Assembly (NCBI GenBank): GCA_002841605.1
Contig: PHAF01000089.1
Location: 1 to 7,844 of the forward strand
Origin: Firmicutes bacterium HGW-Firmicutes-10
Lineage (GTDB): Bacteria > Bacillota_I > Bacilli_A > Erysipelotrichales > Erysipelotrichaceae
Length of the DNA: 7,844 nt
Reading direction: 5' to 3'
Shown: in pieces, positions 1 through 5,570 of the stretch
Layout: each line of letters begins with the position of its first letter
How positions within the stretch are numbered: position 1 is the first letter of the stretch
The notes under the pieces: generated by a model
What the model saw: the letters and a program-made list of their open reading frames with translations, nothing else
Told to the model about the DNA's origin: nothing
The model's database searches: none
Translations under genes and position numbers: made by a program

Positions 1-246
1 ATAGACTACTTCGATGAAGGCTTTTTCCCACAGTTCCAACAGGAAGGGTTTTCCATGAAAGGGGGATTTGGTATGTTTACAAAACCGTTCGATGAAGGCG
101 ATGCGTCGATGTGCTCGTTTGATGTCGTATCGATATCGTTCACCCTGCAAGTCGTGAATCAGCTGCTTAAGAACGGTGGTTAACTCTTGGCCGACAATGA
201 TCTCACCGGATTCGATGGCTGCTACATATTGCTCAAGATAACTCAC
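1..246 (-). CDS. terL: Phage terminase large subunit, N-terminal 82 codons (partial)
   Basis: This frame begins at a GTG (246-244) and stays open to the window edge. The GTG overlaps the TGA stop of the upstream gene (245-243) as GTGA, the classic translational-coupling overlap of a small/large terminase pair. The translation opens (M)SYLEQYVAAIESGEIIVG and later has a stretch around residues 49-76 with RIAFIERFCKHTK and GKPFLLELWEKAF. This matches the N-terminal pattern of the HK97/lambda-type large terminases of Bacillota phages (a short helix, IxSGEIxVG, then FxGKPFxLxxWQ). In those proteins the ATPase Walker A follows soon after, and it would lie outside this window. The ATPase and nuclease domains therefore cannot be checked here. 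The protein is the motor that packages DNA into proheads. There is no strong separate Shine-Dalgarno site, which fits coupling to the gene before it. The identification rests on pattern recall of the family. Confidence 0.85.
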   Translation of the reverse strand, partial: MSYLEQYVAAIESGEIIVGQELTTVLKQLIHDLQGERYRYDIKRAHRRIAFIERFCKHTKSPFHGKPFLLELWEKAFIEVVY

Positions 247-578
247 GACTCATCATCGGACGGTTGATGAAGGAATTGTTCAAATTCATCTTCTTCTTCG
301 ATGGTGTCCTTCGTAAATATCATGTTCAGTGTCTTGATCACAACGGAATAGGTTTGTAGGTTTCGCAGGTACTGTTTGGCGGCTTCCGTAGGTTTTTGTA
401 AGTTGGGGTTGGTGGGGTGAAACTTGACCATCCCGGTTTGAGCAATCGCTTTGCGTAGCTCTTCGTTTTGCTCAGATAGAAAGGCCGCATCACAGAGTAG
501 GTTCTCCACCAGCTTCTGCTTGTCGGGATCGACTTTCTGGAAGATCTCTTTTAGTTTTTCTAGCTCAGTCATGTCCAT
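243..578 (-). CDS. terS: Phage terminase small subunit candidate (P27-like)
   Basis: This is a 111-aa acidic protein, or 109 aa if the second in-frame ATG (572-570) is used. The second start looks better because AAAGG then stands six bases upstream, whereas it abuts the first ATG. The N-terminus is a charged helix (MTELEKLKEIFQKVDPDK). The middle has LSEQNEELRKAIAQTG, then KFHPTNPNLQKPTEAAKQYL and a hydrophobic helix. The tail is highly acidic (EEEDEFEQFL...DDES). The central TG-x-V-x-x-HPTNP-x-x-x-K pattern and the position directly before the large terminase, with a GTGA overlap, fit a P27-type small terminase. Small terminases recognise phage DNA and hand it to the large subunit. The assignment relies on position and on pattern similarity. 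The 148-aa HTH protein two genes upstream is a competing candidate for the same role. Confidence 0.7.
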   Translation of the reverse strand: MDMTELEKLKEIFQKVDPDKQKLVENLLCDAAFLSEQNEELRKAIAQTGMVKFHPTNPNLQKPTEAAKQYLRNLQTYSVVIKTLNMIFTKDTIEEEDEFEQFLHQPSDDES

Positions 579-643
579 CCTTTCCGGAAGTTTCTTTGTT
601 CTCTTTTTCTTTCACGGTTTTTTCGAAAACCTGGGGGAAAATG

Positions 644-1420
644 TCAAAATTTCGGTCTGCGTGCATCTGATGTCCCCTCTCCAGTTCCCGATTCGGTTCC
701 CTGAAATTCAGACCGGGGGGGAGTCGGAGAGAATCTCAGGAACCAATCGTGGATATAGTTCAGCCAGTCTTGTTGGACAAACTGTTTATCCCTGTCTTGT
801 AGTAATCGATTTATACATTCTTCCTGGGTTGCTTCGATGAAGATGATCTCAGCTCCCAGTTGTTGTGCGAGTCGTTCTCGCTCTACGAAGTTGGGATAGC
901 CACCAATGATCCACGCTTGAGACCATTTGCCGGTTCTTGTTTTGATTTGATCCAATAGTAAGTCACGGATCTGGAAGATATTGAGTGATAGTTCGGATGG
1001 TTTCTCATAGTTGGGTAACAGAGTGATGGCTCGGTATAGTTCATCAAGGTCCAAGACAATATCCTTACGACCTTTGCTTGCTTTGACATAGCTGGTCTTG
1101 CCGGCCAACGGTGGTCCATATACAAGGTATACTTTCTGTGGACTTTGATGTCCGAATCGGGTATGGATTTCATTGTGACAACGGTGATGAACCAGCAGGA
1201 TATTGCCTGGGTTCAATGCGATGGTGGCATCATGGACGTTAGACAGTGTTAGTTCTTTGATGTGGTGAGCAATACAGTCGATGTCTTTAAGAATGACTTC
1301 TTTACAGTGTTCACACACCAACCCTTTCACCGGATGGCTGCGCTGGATCATTAGGGTTTGTCTTAAGCTTCTCCACTCCGGACTTTTATAGAAGTAGGAT
1401 AAGGTTTGGTACTTTGTCAT
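644..1420 (-). CDS. HNH endonuclease fused to a P-loop kinase-like domain
   Basis: The ATG at 1420 (258 aa) is preferred because AGGAG (1430-1426) stands five bases upstream. A GTG two codons earlier at 1426 is also in frame, but it would have no usable ribosome site. The start shares one base with the preceding stop (TAATG). Residues 1-92 form an HNH domain: C36xxC39, the catalytic-type AHHI at 51-54, LNPGNILLVHHRCH from 69, and NEIH ending at H86. Residues 97-230 form a P-loop NTPase of the AAA_33/nucleotide-kinase type: Walker A GPPLAGKTS (102-110), acidic LDLDELY (123-129), IIGGYP (171-176) and a lid-like ECINRLLQDRDK segment. The C-terminal 28 residues are Pro/Gly/Ser-rich and probably disordered. 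HNH proteins next to terminases are needed for cos or pac cleavage in several phages, so a packaging role is likely. The function of the kinase part is unknown. Confidence 0.85.
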   Translation of the reverse strand: MTKYQTLSYFYKSPEWRSLRQTLMIQRSHPVKGLVCEHCKEVILKDIDCIAHHIKELTLSNVHDATIALNPGNILLVHHRCHNEIHTRFGHQSPQKVYLVYGPPLAGKTSYVKASKGRKDIVLDLDELYRAITLLPNYEKPSELSLNIFQIRDLLLDQIKTRTGKWSQAWIIGGYPNFVERERLAQQLGAEIIFIEATQEECINRLLQDRDKQFVQQDWLNYIHDWFLRFSPTPPRSEFQGTESGTGEGTSDARRPKF

Positions 1421-1866
1421 TACCACTCCTCGGCTTTCGCTAATCGTTCCCTCAGTTCTAACTCCTGTCGTTTCAACTGCAACATCTGTGGATTGTCGGA
1501 GTAGTTCTGTGGATCTTTATTCTTCAATAAACCAAACAACGCTCCGGTATCCGGTGGTTGATGTTTCTTGGTAATCTCAGTATATGTCACGGAGTTCCCG
1601 TTCTCGTTTTTGGTATAGACCTTCTTCTCTTCATACTCATATCCCAAGGCTTTCTTGATTAGAGCATTCTCTAATTCGGTGATCAGGGTTTCCTTTCCCT
1701 TTTTTAAAGCCTTAACAACTTCAGGGTATTGTTTCTTATAGACTTCCAAGGTGGTAACCGATATACCGAGGTTTTTGGCGATCTGATCTTCACGCAAACC
1801 ATCTCTTGCCCACTTTTCGACAAGATGTATCTTTGATTGGACCTGATCCCATTTACTCTTCGCCAT
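1420..1866 (-). CDS. HTH phage protein, terminase-small-subunit-like
   Basis: This 148-aa protein has an N-terminal helix-turn-helix. The segment LVEKWARDGLREDQIAKNLG (about 16-35) runs into ISVTTLEVYKKQYPEV, where the second helix would contact DNA. It continues with a Lys-rich coiled segment and the motif IKKALGYEYEEKK (71-83), then a tail with the pattern PPDTGALFGLLKNKDPQNY (103-121). This layout is shared by phage proteins annotated as small terminase or as HTH proteins related to insertion-element transposases. In that family the D-T-x-A/G-x-x-x-x-LKN segment is a good signature. AGAGGTG lies just upstream of the start, and the stop overlaps the HNH gene start by one base. A strong terminator stands about 30 bases before the gene, so it needs its own promoter or read-through. 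A separate small-terminase candidate lies next to the large subunit, so this one may be an accessory DNA-recognition protein or regulator. Confidence 0.7.
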   Translation of the reverse strand: MAKSKWDQVQSKIHLVEKWARDGLREDQIAKNLGISVTTLEVYKKQYPEVVKALKKGKETLITELENALIKKALGYEYEEKKVYTKNENGNSVTYTEITKKHQPPDTGALFGLLKNKDPQNYSDNPQMLQLKRQELELRERLAKAEEW

Positions 1867-1896
1867 CTCACACCTCTTCTACATGTAAATTAGCAC

Positions 1897-1923
1897 AAAA
1901 AAAAACCTCGGTAAGTACCGAAG
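1897..1923 (-). terminator. Intrinsic terminator at the end of the AT-rich cassette
   Basis: Read on the minus strand, CTTCGGT-ACTT-ACCGAGG forms a 7-bp stem (one G-U pair) with a four-base loop, followed at once by nine T. It starts five bases past the TAG stop of the 264-aa gene (1931-1929). This is a textbook Rho-independent terminator. It would separate the cargo transcript from the packaging genes beyond. Confidence 0.9.
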
Positions 1924-1928
1924 TGAGT

Positions 1929-2723
1929 CTAATTAACTATTATCTTTGTAATTCTACCTAACTTAGCTGGTAGATTGGGATCAGACAGAAATGCACAGTA
2001 TCTAATTATTAATTCCTTCAAATTATCCTCTAGCCAAATCATTTCAGTATGTGTCAAATTATTAAGTGGATTGCCTTTGACTTTTCTTGCAACATGCAGA
2101 TCACCTCTCGCTGAAGTTAAATCTCCTATTTCTTTAAAAACGTCAAAATCAACATTTAGCAGATTATCTAGTCTCATTCTAATGCGTGTTGTATTTGTTA
2201 GGCCTTCCTTTTTTGATATAAAATTTTCGAGATAACTTAGATAAAAGAATCCAAATGATAGTATCGATTCTTTCCCAGCTAAAGCATCTCTGTATCTTTT
2301 TATGACAACACTCATTTCATAATTTGGTTTAAAATCGCCGATAGGTAAAGGAAACGACTTTAATACTATGTGTGCACTTATCTCTGCCTTAACTGTCGAA
2401 AATGCAATTATTGCGCCAGAAATATGTTTATGATTTCGATCTGAGTTATCATATAAATAACCTTTAAAATAAAAACGTATCGAATCCACTCCATACATTA
2501 AGCTATAATAGTCTTCCAAAATCCTAATTTTATCCTGAGCATCCATCTCAATTTCCGCTAGAGATTTTGAATGGTCAAGGATGTTTAATGTCAACTTATA
2601 ATCGGAGAACGAAAATTCAAATTGAGTATCCTGGTATCTTACCAGTATAAAATTTTCTAATGAGTACTTATCCGATAAAATTATATTGTAAATAAATCCA
2701 ATCAAGTTTGCTTCTTTAGTCAT
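1929..2723 (-). CDS. Unknown protein with HEPN-like C-terminal half
   Basis: I do not recognise this 264-aa protein as a named family. The N-terminal part (1-130) is mixed beta/alpha with hydrophobic strands such as SIRFYFKGYLY (81-91) and HISGAIIAFSTVKAEI (100-115). From 135 it turns helical: SVVIKRYRDALAGKESILSF, then GFFYLSYLENFISKK. It then has a loop and EIGDLTSARGDLHVARKVKG (198-217), followed by a final helix LEDNLKELIIRYCAFL (231-246). A helix with Y-x-x-A-L, an aromatic helix ending in L/I-E, and a later R-x-x-x-H (R206/H210) resemble the architecture of ApeA-like HEPN proteins, which are often RNases in defence and toxin systems. The usual HEPN spacing is R-x4-6-H, so this match is imperfect. 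The ATG is the only usable start before an in-frame stop. It overlaps the end of a 42-codon frame by eight bases. There is no strong ribosome site. Confidence 0.55.
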   Translation of the reverse strand: MTKEANLIGFIYNIILSDKYSLENFILVRYQDTQFEFSFSDYKLTLNILDHSKSLAEIEMDAQDKIRILEDYYSLMYGVDSIRFYFKGYLYDNSDRNHKHISGAIIAFSTVKAEISAHIVLKSFPLPIGDFKPNYEMSVVIKRYRDALAGKESILSFGFFYLSYLENFISKKEGLTNTTRIRMRLDNLLNVDFDVFKEIGDLTSARGDLHVARKVKGNPLNNLTHTEMIWLEDNLKELIIRYCAFLSDPNLPAKLGRITKIIVN

Positions 2724-2844
2724 ATATTCCCAACTTTCTATTGATTAATTTTTTAATGTAAAGCTTATCCCGATCTGGATTCTTTTCAGAATAAATATCA
2801 TTCGAATAAGTGCGATGGCTATTGGTCTTGACTTGGTTGCTCAT
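2716..2844 (-). CDS. Small coupled protein, 42 aa, unknown
   Basis: This short frame fills the gap between the DUF262 gene and the HEPN-like gene. Its ATG (2844-2842) overlaps the DUF262 stop as ATGA. Its TAA (2718-2716) lies inside the first codons of the next gene, an eight-base overlap. The weak purine run GAAGAA is its only ribosome-site-like signal, so translation would depend on coupling. The peptide starts MSNQVKTNSHRTYSND and ends with a basic, helix-prone stretch (residues 24-41, with KLYIKKLINRKL). By my count it has nine Lys/Arg and five Asp/Glu. It has no membrane segment and no cysteine, and I know no family for it. The neat overlaps at both ends argue for a real gene. The alternative is that the frame is open by chance and simply serves as a spacer. 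Confidence 0.5.
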   Translation of the reverse strand: MSNQVKTNSHRTYSNDIYSEKNPDRDKLYIKKLINRKLGIYD

Positions 2845-4916
2845 GATTCTTCATTTATGAAATCTAGAAATAGTAACTCCCTCATTTCATCTTCAGATTT
2901 GAATATTATGCGCCATCTCACTTTTAAGAAGTTAAGCAAATCTACTCCTCTCTTATATATTTCTTTAGGTCCCCATTCATCATTTAACGAAACTTCAATT
3001 TCACTATGTGAACCCGTACTGTATCCTGATTTTCCATTCTTCGGATTCTTTTTATCTGTAAAACTATCGTTCTGAAGACTCGAGTTCTTACTTTGCGACA
3101 AAGGTAAAAGGTTTCCTATTGAACCTGAAAGAAAAGTCTTCTGTGATTTATCAAAATTGCTAAATCTCTTTGTCCAATAGTCATTACTATCTTCTCTTGG
3201 ATAAATATGTTCTAGCGTGACCTTATCTTTTCCGTTACCCTTAACAAAGAGATCCCAATCAAGTTTCTGATTACCACTCTTAGAAACCTTCATCATTTCA
3301 TACTCATAAAGTAGGTAATGCAATCCATTCCAACCATAGTAACCTTTATCTTGTTTAAACTGCCTTGTTAAATACGTTTTGAATGCAGCTGTCTCAAGGC
3401 CTTTGTTCGGACTCAACCAATCATCCAGTAATTTATTAATCTCATCTATAACAACATAAGTGGATATTTCACCTAATCTCAACCTTCTAGCTGCAATATT
3501 AAACTGGCTACTACCATATGACGTATATGCCCTTCCCAATCTAAAGGAAATGAATATAAATCTCTCTATTTCCTGAAAAAGTTTTGTTCTTTCTTCTGAA
3601 TCAATGTTTTGACGTAAAAATGAAGAAACAATAAGTGGTCTAAAATAAACCATACCTAATCTGTTAAGCCTATCAATCCATTTTTGCTCGTCACTTGTGA
3701 GATCGTTGTTTCTAAGTGGGTTAAAGGTGTTGTACCAATGTTTAGCTGCAGTTTTCAAACTATTAACATAATCTTGAATTTCTTTTGGTTGAAGCTTATA
3801 AGCGATTTGCGGAACTTCTATTTCGTCATTACCATTATCTTCAATATCTTGATTTTCCATAACTTCTTGAATTTCATGAATAGTTTTCAGTTTGATTTCT
3901 GTTCGATCAAAAACATTTCTTGGTGTAAATTTCTCATCAAGTAAAAACACAATATAATCATCTGATTTCTTTCTGGTATACTGGAAATACATAATCCAAT
4001 GAGCATATAAAAAGTCATCGTCATGCAATGGATTTGTTTTATTTCTACCAAGCTGATGATATATTTCTTTCCAAGAATCATTGATTTCACATCTTAGTTT
4101 TAATTTCTCATCGCTTGATAAACTCCGGTCATCATATAATGTTGTAAGATATATTAGTCTGTTTTTAAGCAATTCTAACTTTGACAGTCTCTTTCCTCTG
4201 TTGTTCATAGTTTCGAATGCTACAAAAACGTCAAAATCATCTTCAATTTCATGAAGATTAAACATCAGATTTTGAGTAGCTCTTTTAAACAATGTAGCAA
4301 GTTCTTCTATACCAAATTTGCTATAAAAATCTTTGAGATTCTCCTTAAAGAATTGTCTGGCATTCTCAAGATTTAATGTATAGAATGTTTCGTCAATGCT
4401 TCCCCCATTTGTTTCACCGAAAATTTTGTGCTTAAGATACTTGAAACTTGGATTGTCAACCTCATATCCAAACAAATATGTGTTAATAACAAATTGCGGT
4501 GGAAAACCCTTCACGATGTATGTTTCCTTAATCTGCTTCAGGTTTAAACTTCCAACGTAAATATCCTCATCGCTATCTGTGCTTTTGCCTTTCAATTCTC
4601 TAATGATTGCGATCATTTCATTTATGAAAATAACCAATGTGGTTAATCGTTGTTGACCGTCGACAACATAAAAAGGTACATAATCTTGGTCATTTATAAG
4701 CCATCTTTCTGATGTCCAACTATCATGATTATAATCGGCTTCTGAAACTTTCTTTAAGGATAATTGTCCCATGTAGTGAGAGCGACCTTCGTTTAAATTA
4801 ACCAAATCCTCCCAAAAATCCGTTAATTGTTCCACTTTCCAAGCATATCCACGCTGGTAGTCTGGGATTTTAAACAACCGATCTTTAAATACAGATTTCA
4901 ACGACACTAGACTCAT
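2841..4916 (-). CDS. DUF262-DUF1524 protein, GmrSD/SspE-type candidate restriction enzyme
   Basis: This is a 691-aa single-chain protein. The N-terminal DUF262 (ParB/Srx-like NTPase fold) shows IPDYQRGYAW (17-26), HYMGQL (47-52), the hallmark DGQQRLTTL (86-94) and FETMNNRGKRLSKLELLKN (234-252). A long helical middle follows. The C-terminal DUF1524 His-Me (HNH-like) nuclease shows LEHIYP (568-573, H570 likely catalytic), IGNLLPLSQSKN (600-611) and SFTDKK (618-623). In GmrSD, DUF262 binds NTP or modified DNA and DUF1524 cuts glucosylated hydroxymethylcytosine DNA. In SspE the same pair answers to phosphorothioate DNA. Both halves look intact here. GGAGG stands about seven bases before the ATG, and a consensus-like promoter lies just upstream. 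The stop forms ATGA with a 42-codon frame, suggesting an operon with the HEPN-like gene. Phage defence is inferred from the family. The DNA or RNA actually targeted cannot be read from the sequence. Confidence 0.9.
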   Translation of the reverse strand: MSLVSLKSVFKDRLFKIPDYQRGYAWKVEQLTDFWEDLVNLNEGRSHYMGQLSLKKVSEADYNHDSWTSERWLINDQDYVPFYVVDGQQRLTTLVIFINEMIAIIRELKGKSTDSDEDIYVGSLNLKQIKETYIVKGFPPQFVINTYLFGYEVDNPSFKYLKHKIFGETNGGSIDETFYTLNLENARQFFKENLKDFYSKFGIEELATLFKRATQNLMFNLHEIEDDFDVFVAFETMNNRGKRLSKLELLKNRLIYLTTLYDDRSLSSDEKLKLRCEINDSWKEIYHQLGRNKTNPLHDDDFLYAHWIMYFQYTRKKSDDYIVFLLDEKFTPRNVFDRTEIKLKTIHEIQEVMENQDIEDNGNDEIEVPQIAYKLQPKEIQDYVNSLKTAAKHWYNTFNPLRNNDLTSDEQKWIDRLNRLGMVYFRPLIVSSFLRQNIDSEERTKLFQEIERFIFISFRLGRAYTSYGSSQFNIAARRLRLGEISTYVVIDEINKLLDDWLSPNKGLETAAFKTYLTRQFKQDKGYYGWNGLHYLLYEYEMMKVSKSGNQKLDWDLFVKGNGKDKVTLEHIYPREDSNDYWTKRFSNFDKSQKTFLSGSIGNLLPLSQSKNSSLQNDSFTDKKNPKNGKSGYSTGSHSEIEVSLNDEWGPKEIYKRGVDLLNFLKVRWRIIFKSEDEMRELLFLDFINEES

Positions 4917-4970
4917 AAGAATCCTCCATTCATATTGTTAACAGAATTATCTTTTTCCTAAAAATAGGTT

Positions 4971-4999
4971 ATTATAATGCGATCTGACTTTCCTTCCAA
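4971..4999 (-). promoter_or_regulatory. Sigma-A-type promoter for the DUF262 operon
   Basis: The minus strand reads TTGGAA (4999-4994), a 17-bp spacer, then a perfect TATAAT (4976-4971). The -35 matches TTGACA at four of six positions. The -10 overlaps the stop codon of the DUF1232 gene. Transcription would start near 4964, giving a leader of about 47 bases. The leader contains a small palindrome cctaaaaatagg (4957-4968) next to the expected start point, which could be an operator or just a weak hairpin. The DUF262 gene may thus be transcribed independently of the gene before it. Confidence 0.65.
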
Positions 5000-5370
5000 T
5001 TCTTATATTTATCCAAATCAGATTTTACTTGGTTTATAACCAATCCCAAAACTGCTGCATCATCGACATATCCACCAGGAAGAGGATCTGGTATTGCATC
5101 TAGAGGATTAACGAAGTATATAATTCCAATTATTATGAATATAATAGATCCTTTTGGGATGTCTGTATAAGTTCCACTCATCCAATCTTTAATGAGACTA
5201 AAAAGAAGTTTTAGCGTTTTGATTAACTCATCAAATGGGCTAGATTTTTCTAATCTCTCTGCCTTGTTAACTGCGTCATTAATGAGTTTCTTCGTTTTTT
5301 CTTTGTCGTTCGCATAGTCTTTCGCTCTTTTGCCAATTTTTTTCTTGAGAAAATCTAGGGTTATTTCCAT
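4972..5370 (-). CDS. YkvA-like DUF1232 membrane protein
   Basis: This 132-aa protein has a basic, helical N-terminal half (lysine-rich, with KKKIGKRAKDYANDKEKTKK at 9-28) followed by a hydrophobic segment (SIIFIIIGIIYFV, 75-87) that probably spans or enters the membrane. Directly after this comes the DUF1232 signature NPLDAIPDPLPGGYVDD (88-104) and a second helix AAVLGLVINQV. This N/S-P-x-D-x-I-P-D motif defines the YkvA family of small bacterial membrane proteins, whose biochemical role is unknown to me. The start is well supported: AAGGAGGG (5385-5378) stands eight bases before the ATG. The gene is the first of the AT-rich insert and is 55 bases from the DUF262 gene. It could be a membrane partner of the downstream proteins or an unrelated cargo gene. 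The separate promoter before the DUF262 gene weakens the link. Confidence 0.85.
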   Translation of the reverse strand: MEITLDFLKKKIGKRAKDYANDKEKTKKLINDAVNKAERLEKSSPFDELIKTLKLLFSLIKDWMSGTYTDIPKGSIIFIIIGIIYFVNPLDAIPDPLPGGYVDDAAVLGLVINQVKSDLDKYKNWKESQIAL

Positions 5371-5391
5371 AAAAAATCCCTCCTTATGTCT

Positions 5392-5474
5392 AGTATAATT
5401 GATCTAAATCTATTTACTATTGGAAATTTCATGCTTTAGCAGAAAATATTATGGAAGATAACCTTAATATTATA
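5392..5474 (-). promoter_or_regulatory. Possible promoter region upstream of the DUF1232 gene
   Basis: Two -10-like hexamers point along the minus strand in the 200-bp gene-free stretch 5371-5570: a perfect TATAAT (5474-5469) and TATACT (5397-5392). Neither has a convincing -35 at 17 bp (TTCGAG and ATAGTA respectively). The nearer one would start transcription almost at the Shine-Dalgarno site, leaving nearly no leader. The farther one would give a leader of roughly 90 bases. Some promoter is expected here because a hairpin closes the methyltransferase gene just before. Confidence 0.35.
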
Positions 5475-5532
5475 CTCCACACCGGAAAACGCTCGAAAAC
5501 CTACTTAAATGGCCACTTTTTTGGTCATAATA

Positions 5533-5565
5533 AAGGACCAATACTTTTTAAGTTTTTTGGTCCTT
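5533..5565 (-). terminator. Hairpin terminator after the methyltransferase gene, possibly bidirectional
   Basis: AAGGACCAA (5533-5541) and TTGGTCCTT (5557-5565) form a perfect 9-bp stem. An inner ACTT/AAGT pairing (5543-5546 with 5550-5553) extends it. The stem begins five bases past the TAA stop of the methyltransferase (5573-5571). On the minus strand the following run is interrupted (TATTAT after the stem's final TT). On the plus strand it is G followed by six T, so the hairpin is a stronger terminator for opposing transcription. It marks the edge between the phage genes and the AT-rich insert. Confidence 0.6.
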
Positions 5566-5570
5566 GTTTT

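Noticed and set aside
601..640. Short GGTTTT-CGAA-AAAACC hairpin between the HNH and small-terminase genes
   Set aside because: The stem is A/T-rich and no T-run follows on either strand, so it is not a credible terminator.
451..840. Plus-strand frame over the small terminase and HNH genes
   Set aside because: It is a shadow of two well-supported minus-strand genes. Its Ser/Phe-rich composition is typical of antisense frames.
1418..1426. GTG at 1426 as the start of the HNH-kinase gene
   Set aside because: The Shine-Dalgarno AGGAG would overlap or touch that codon. The ATG at 1420 has it at a normal five-base spacing.
2716..2860. Frameshift making the 42-codon frame a C-terminal extension of the DUF262 protein
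   Set aside because: The DUF1524 region ends normally before the stop, there is no slippery run at the junction, and ATGA is an ordinary coupling overlap.
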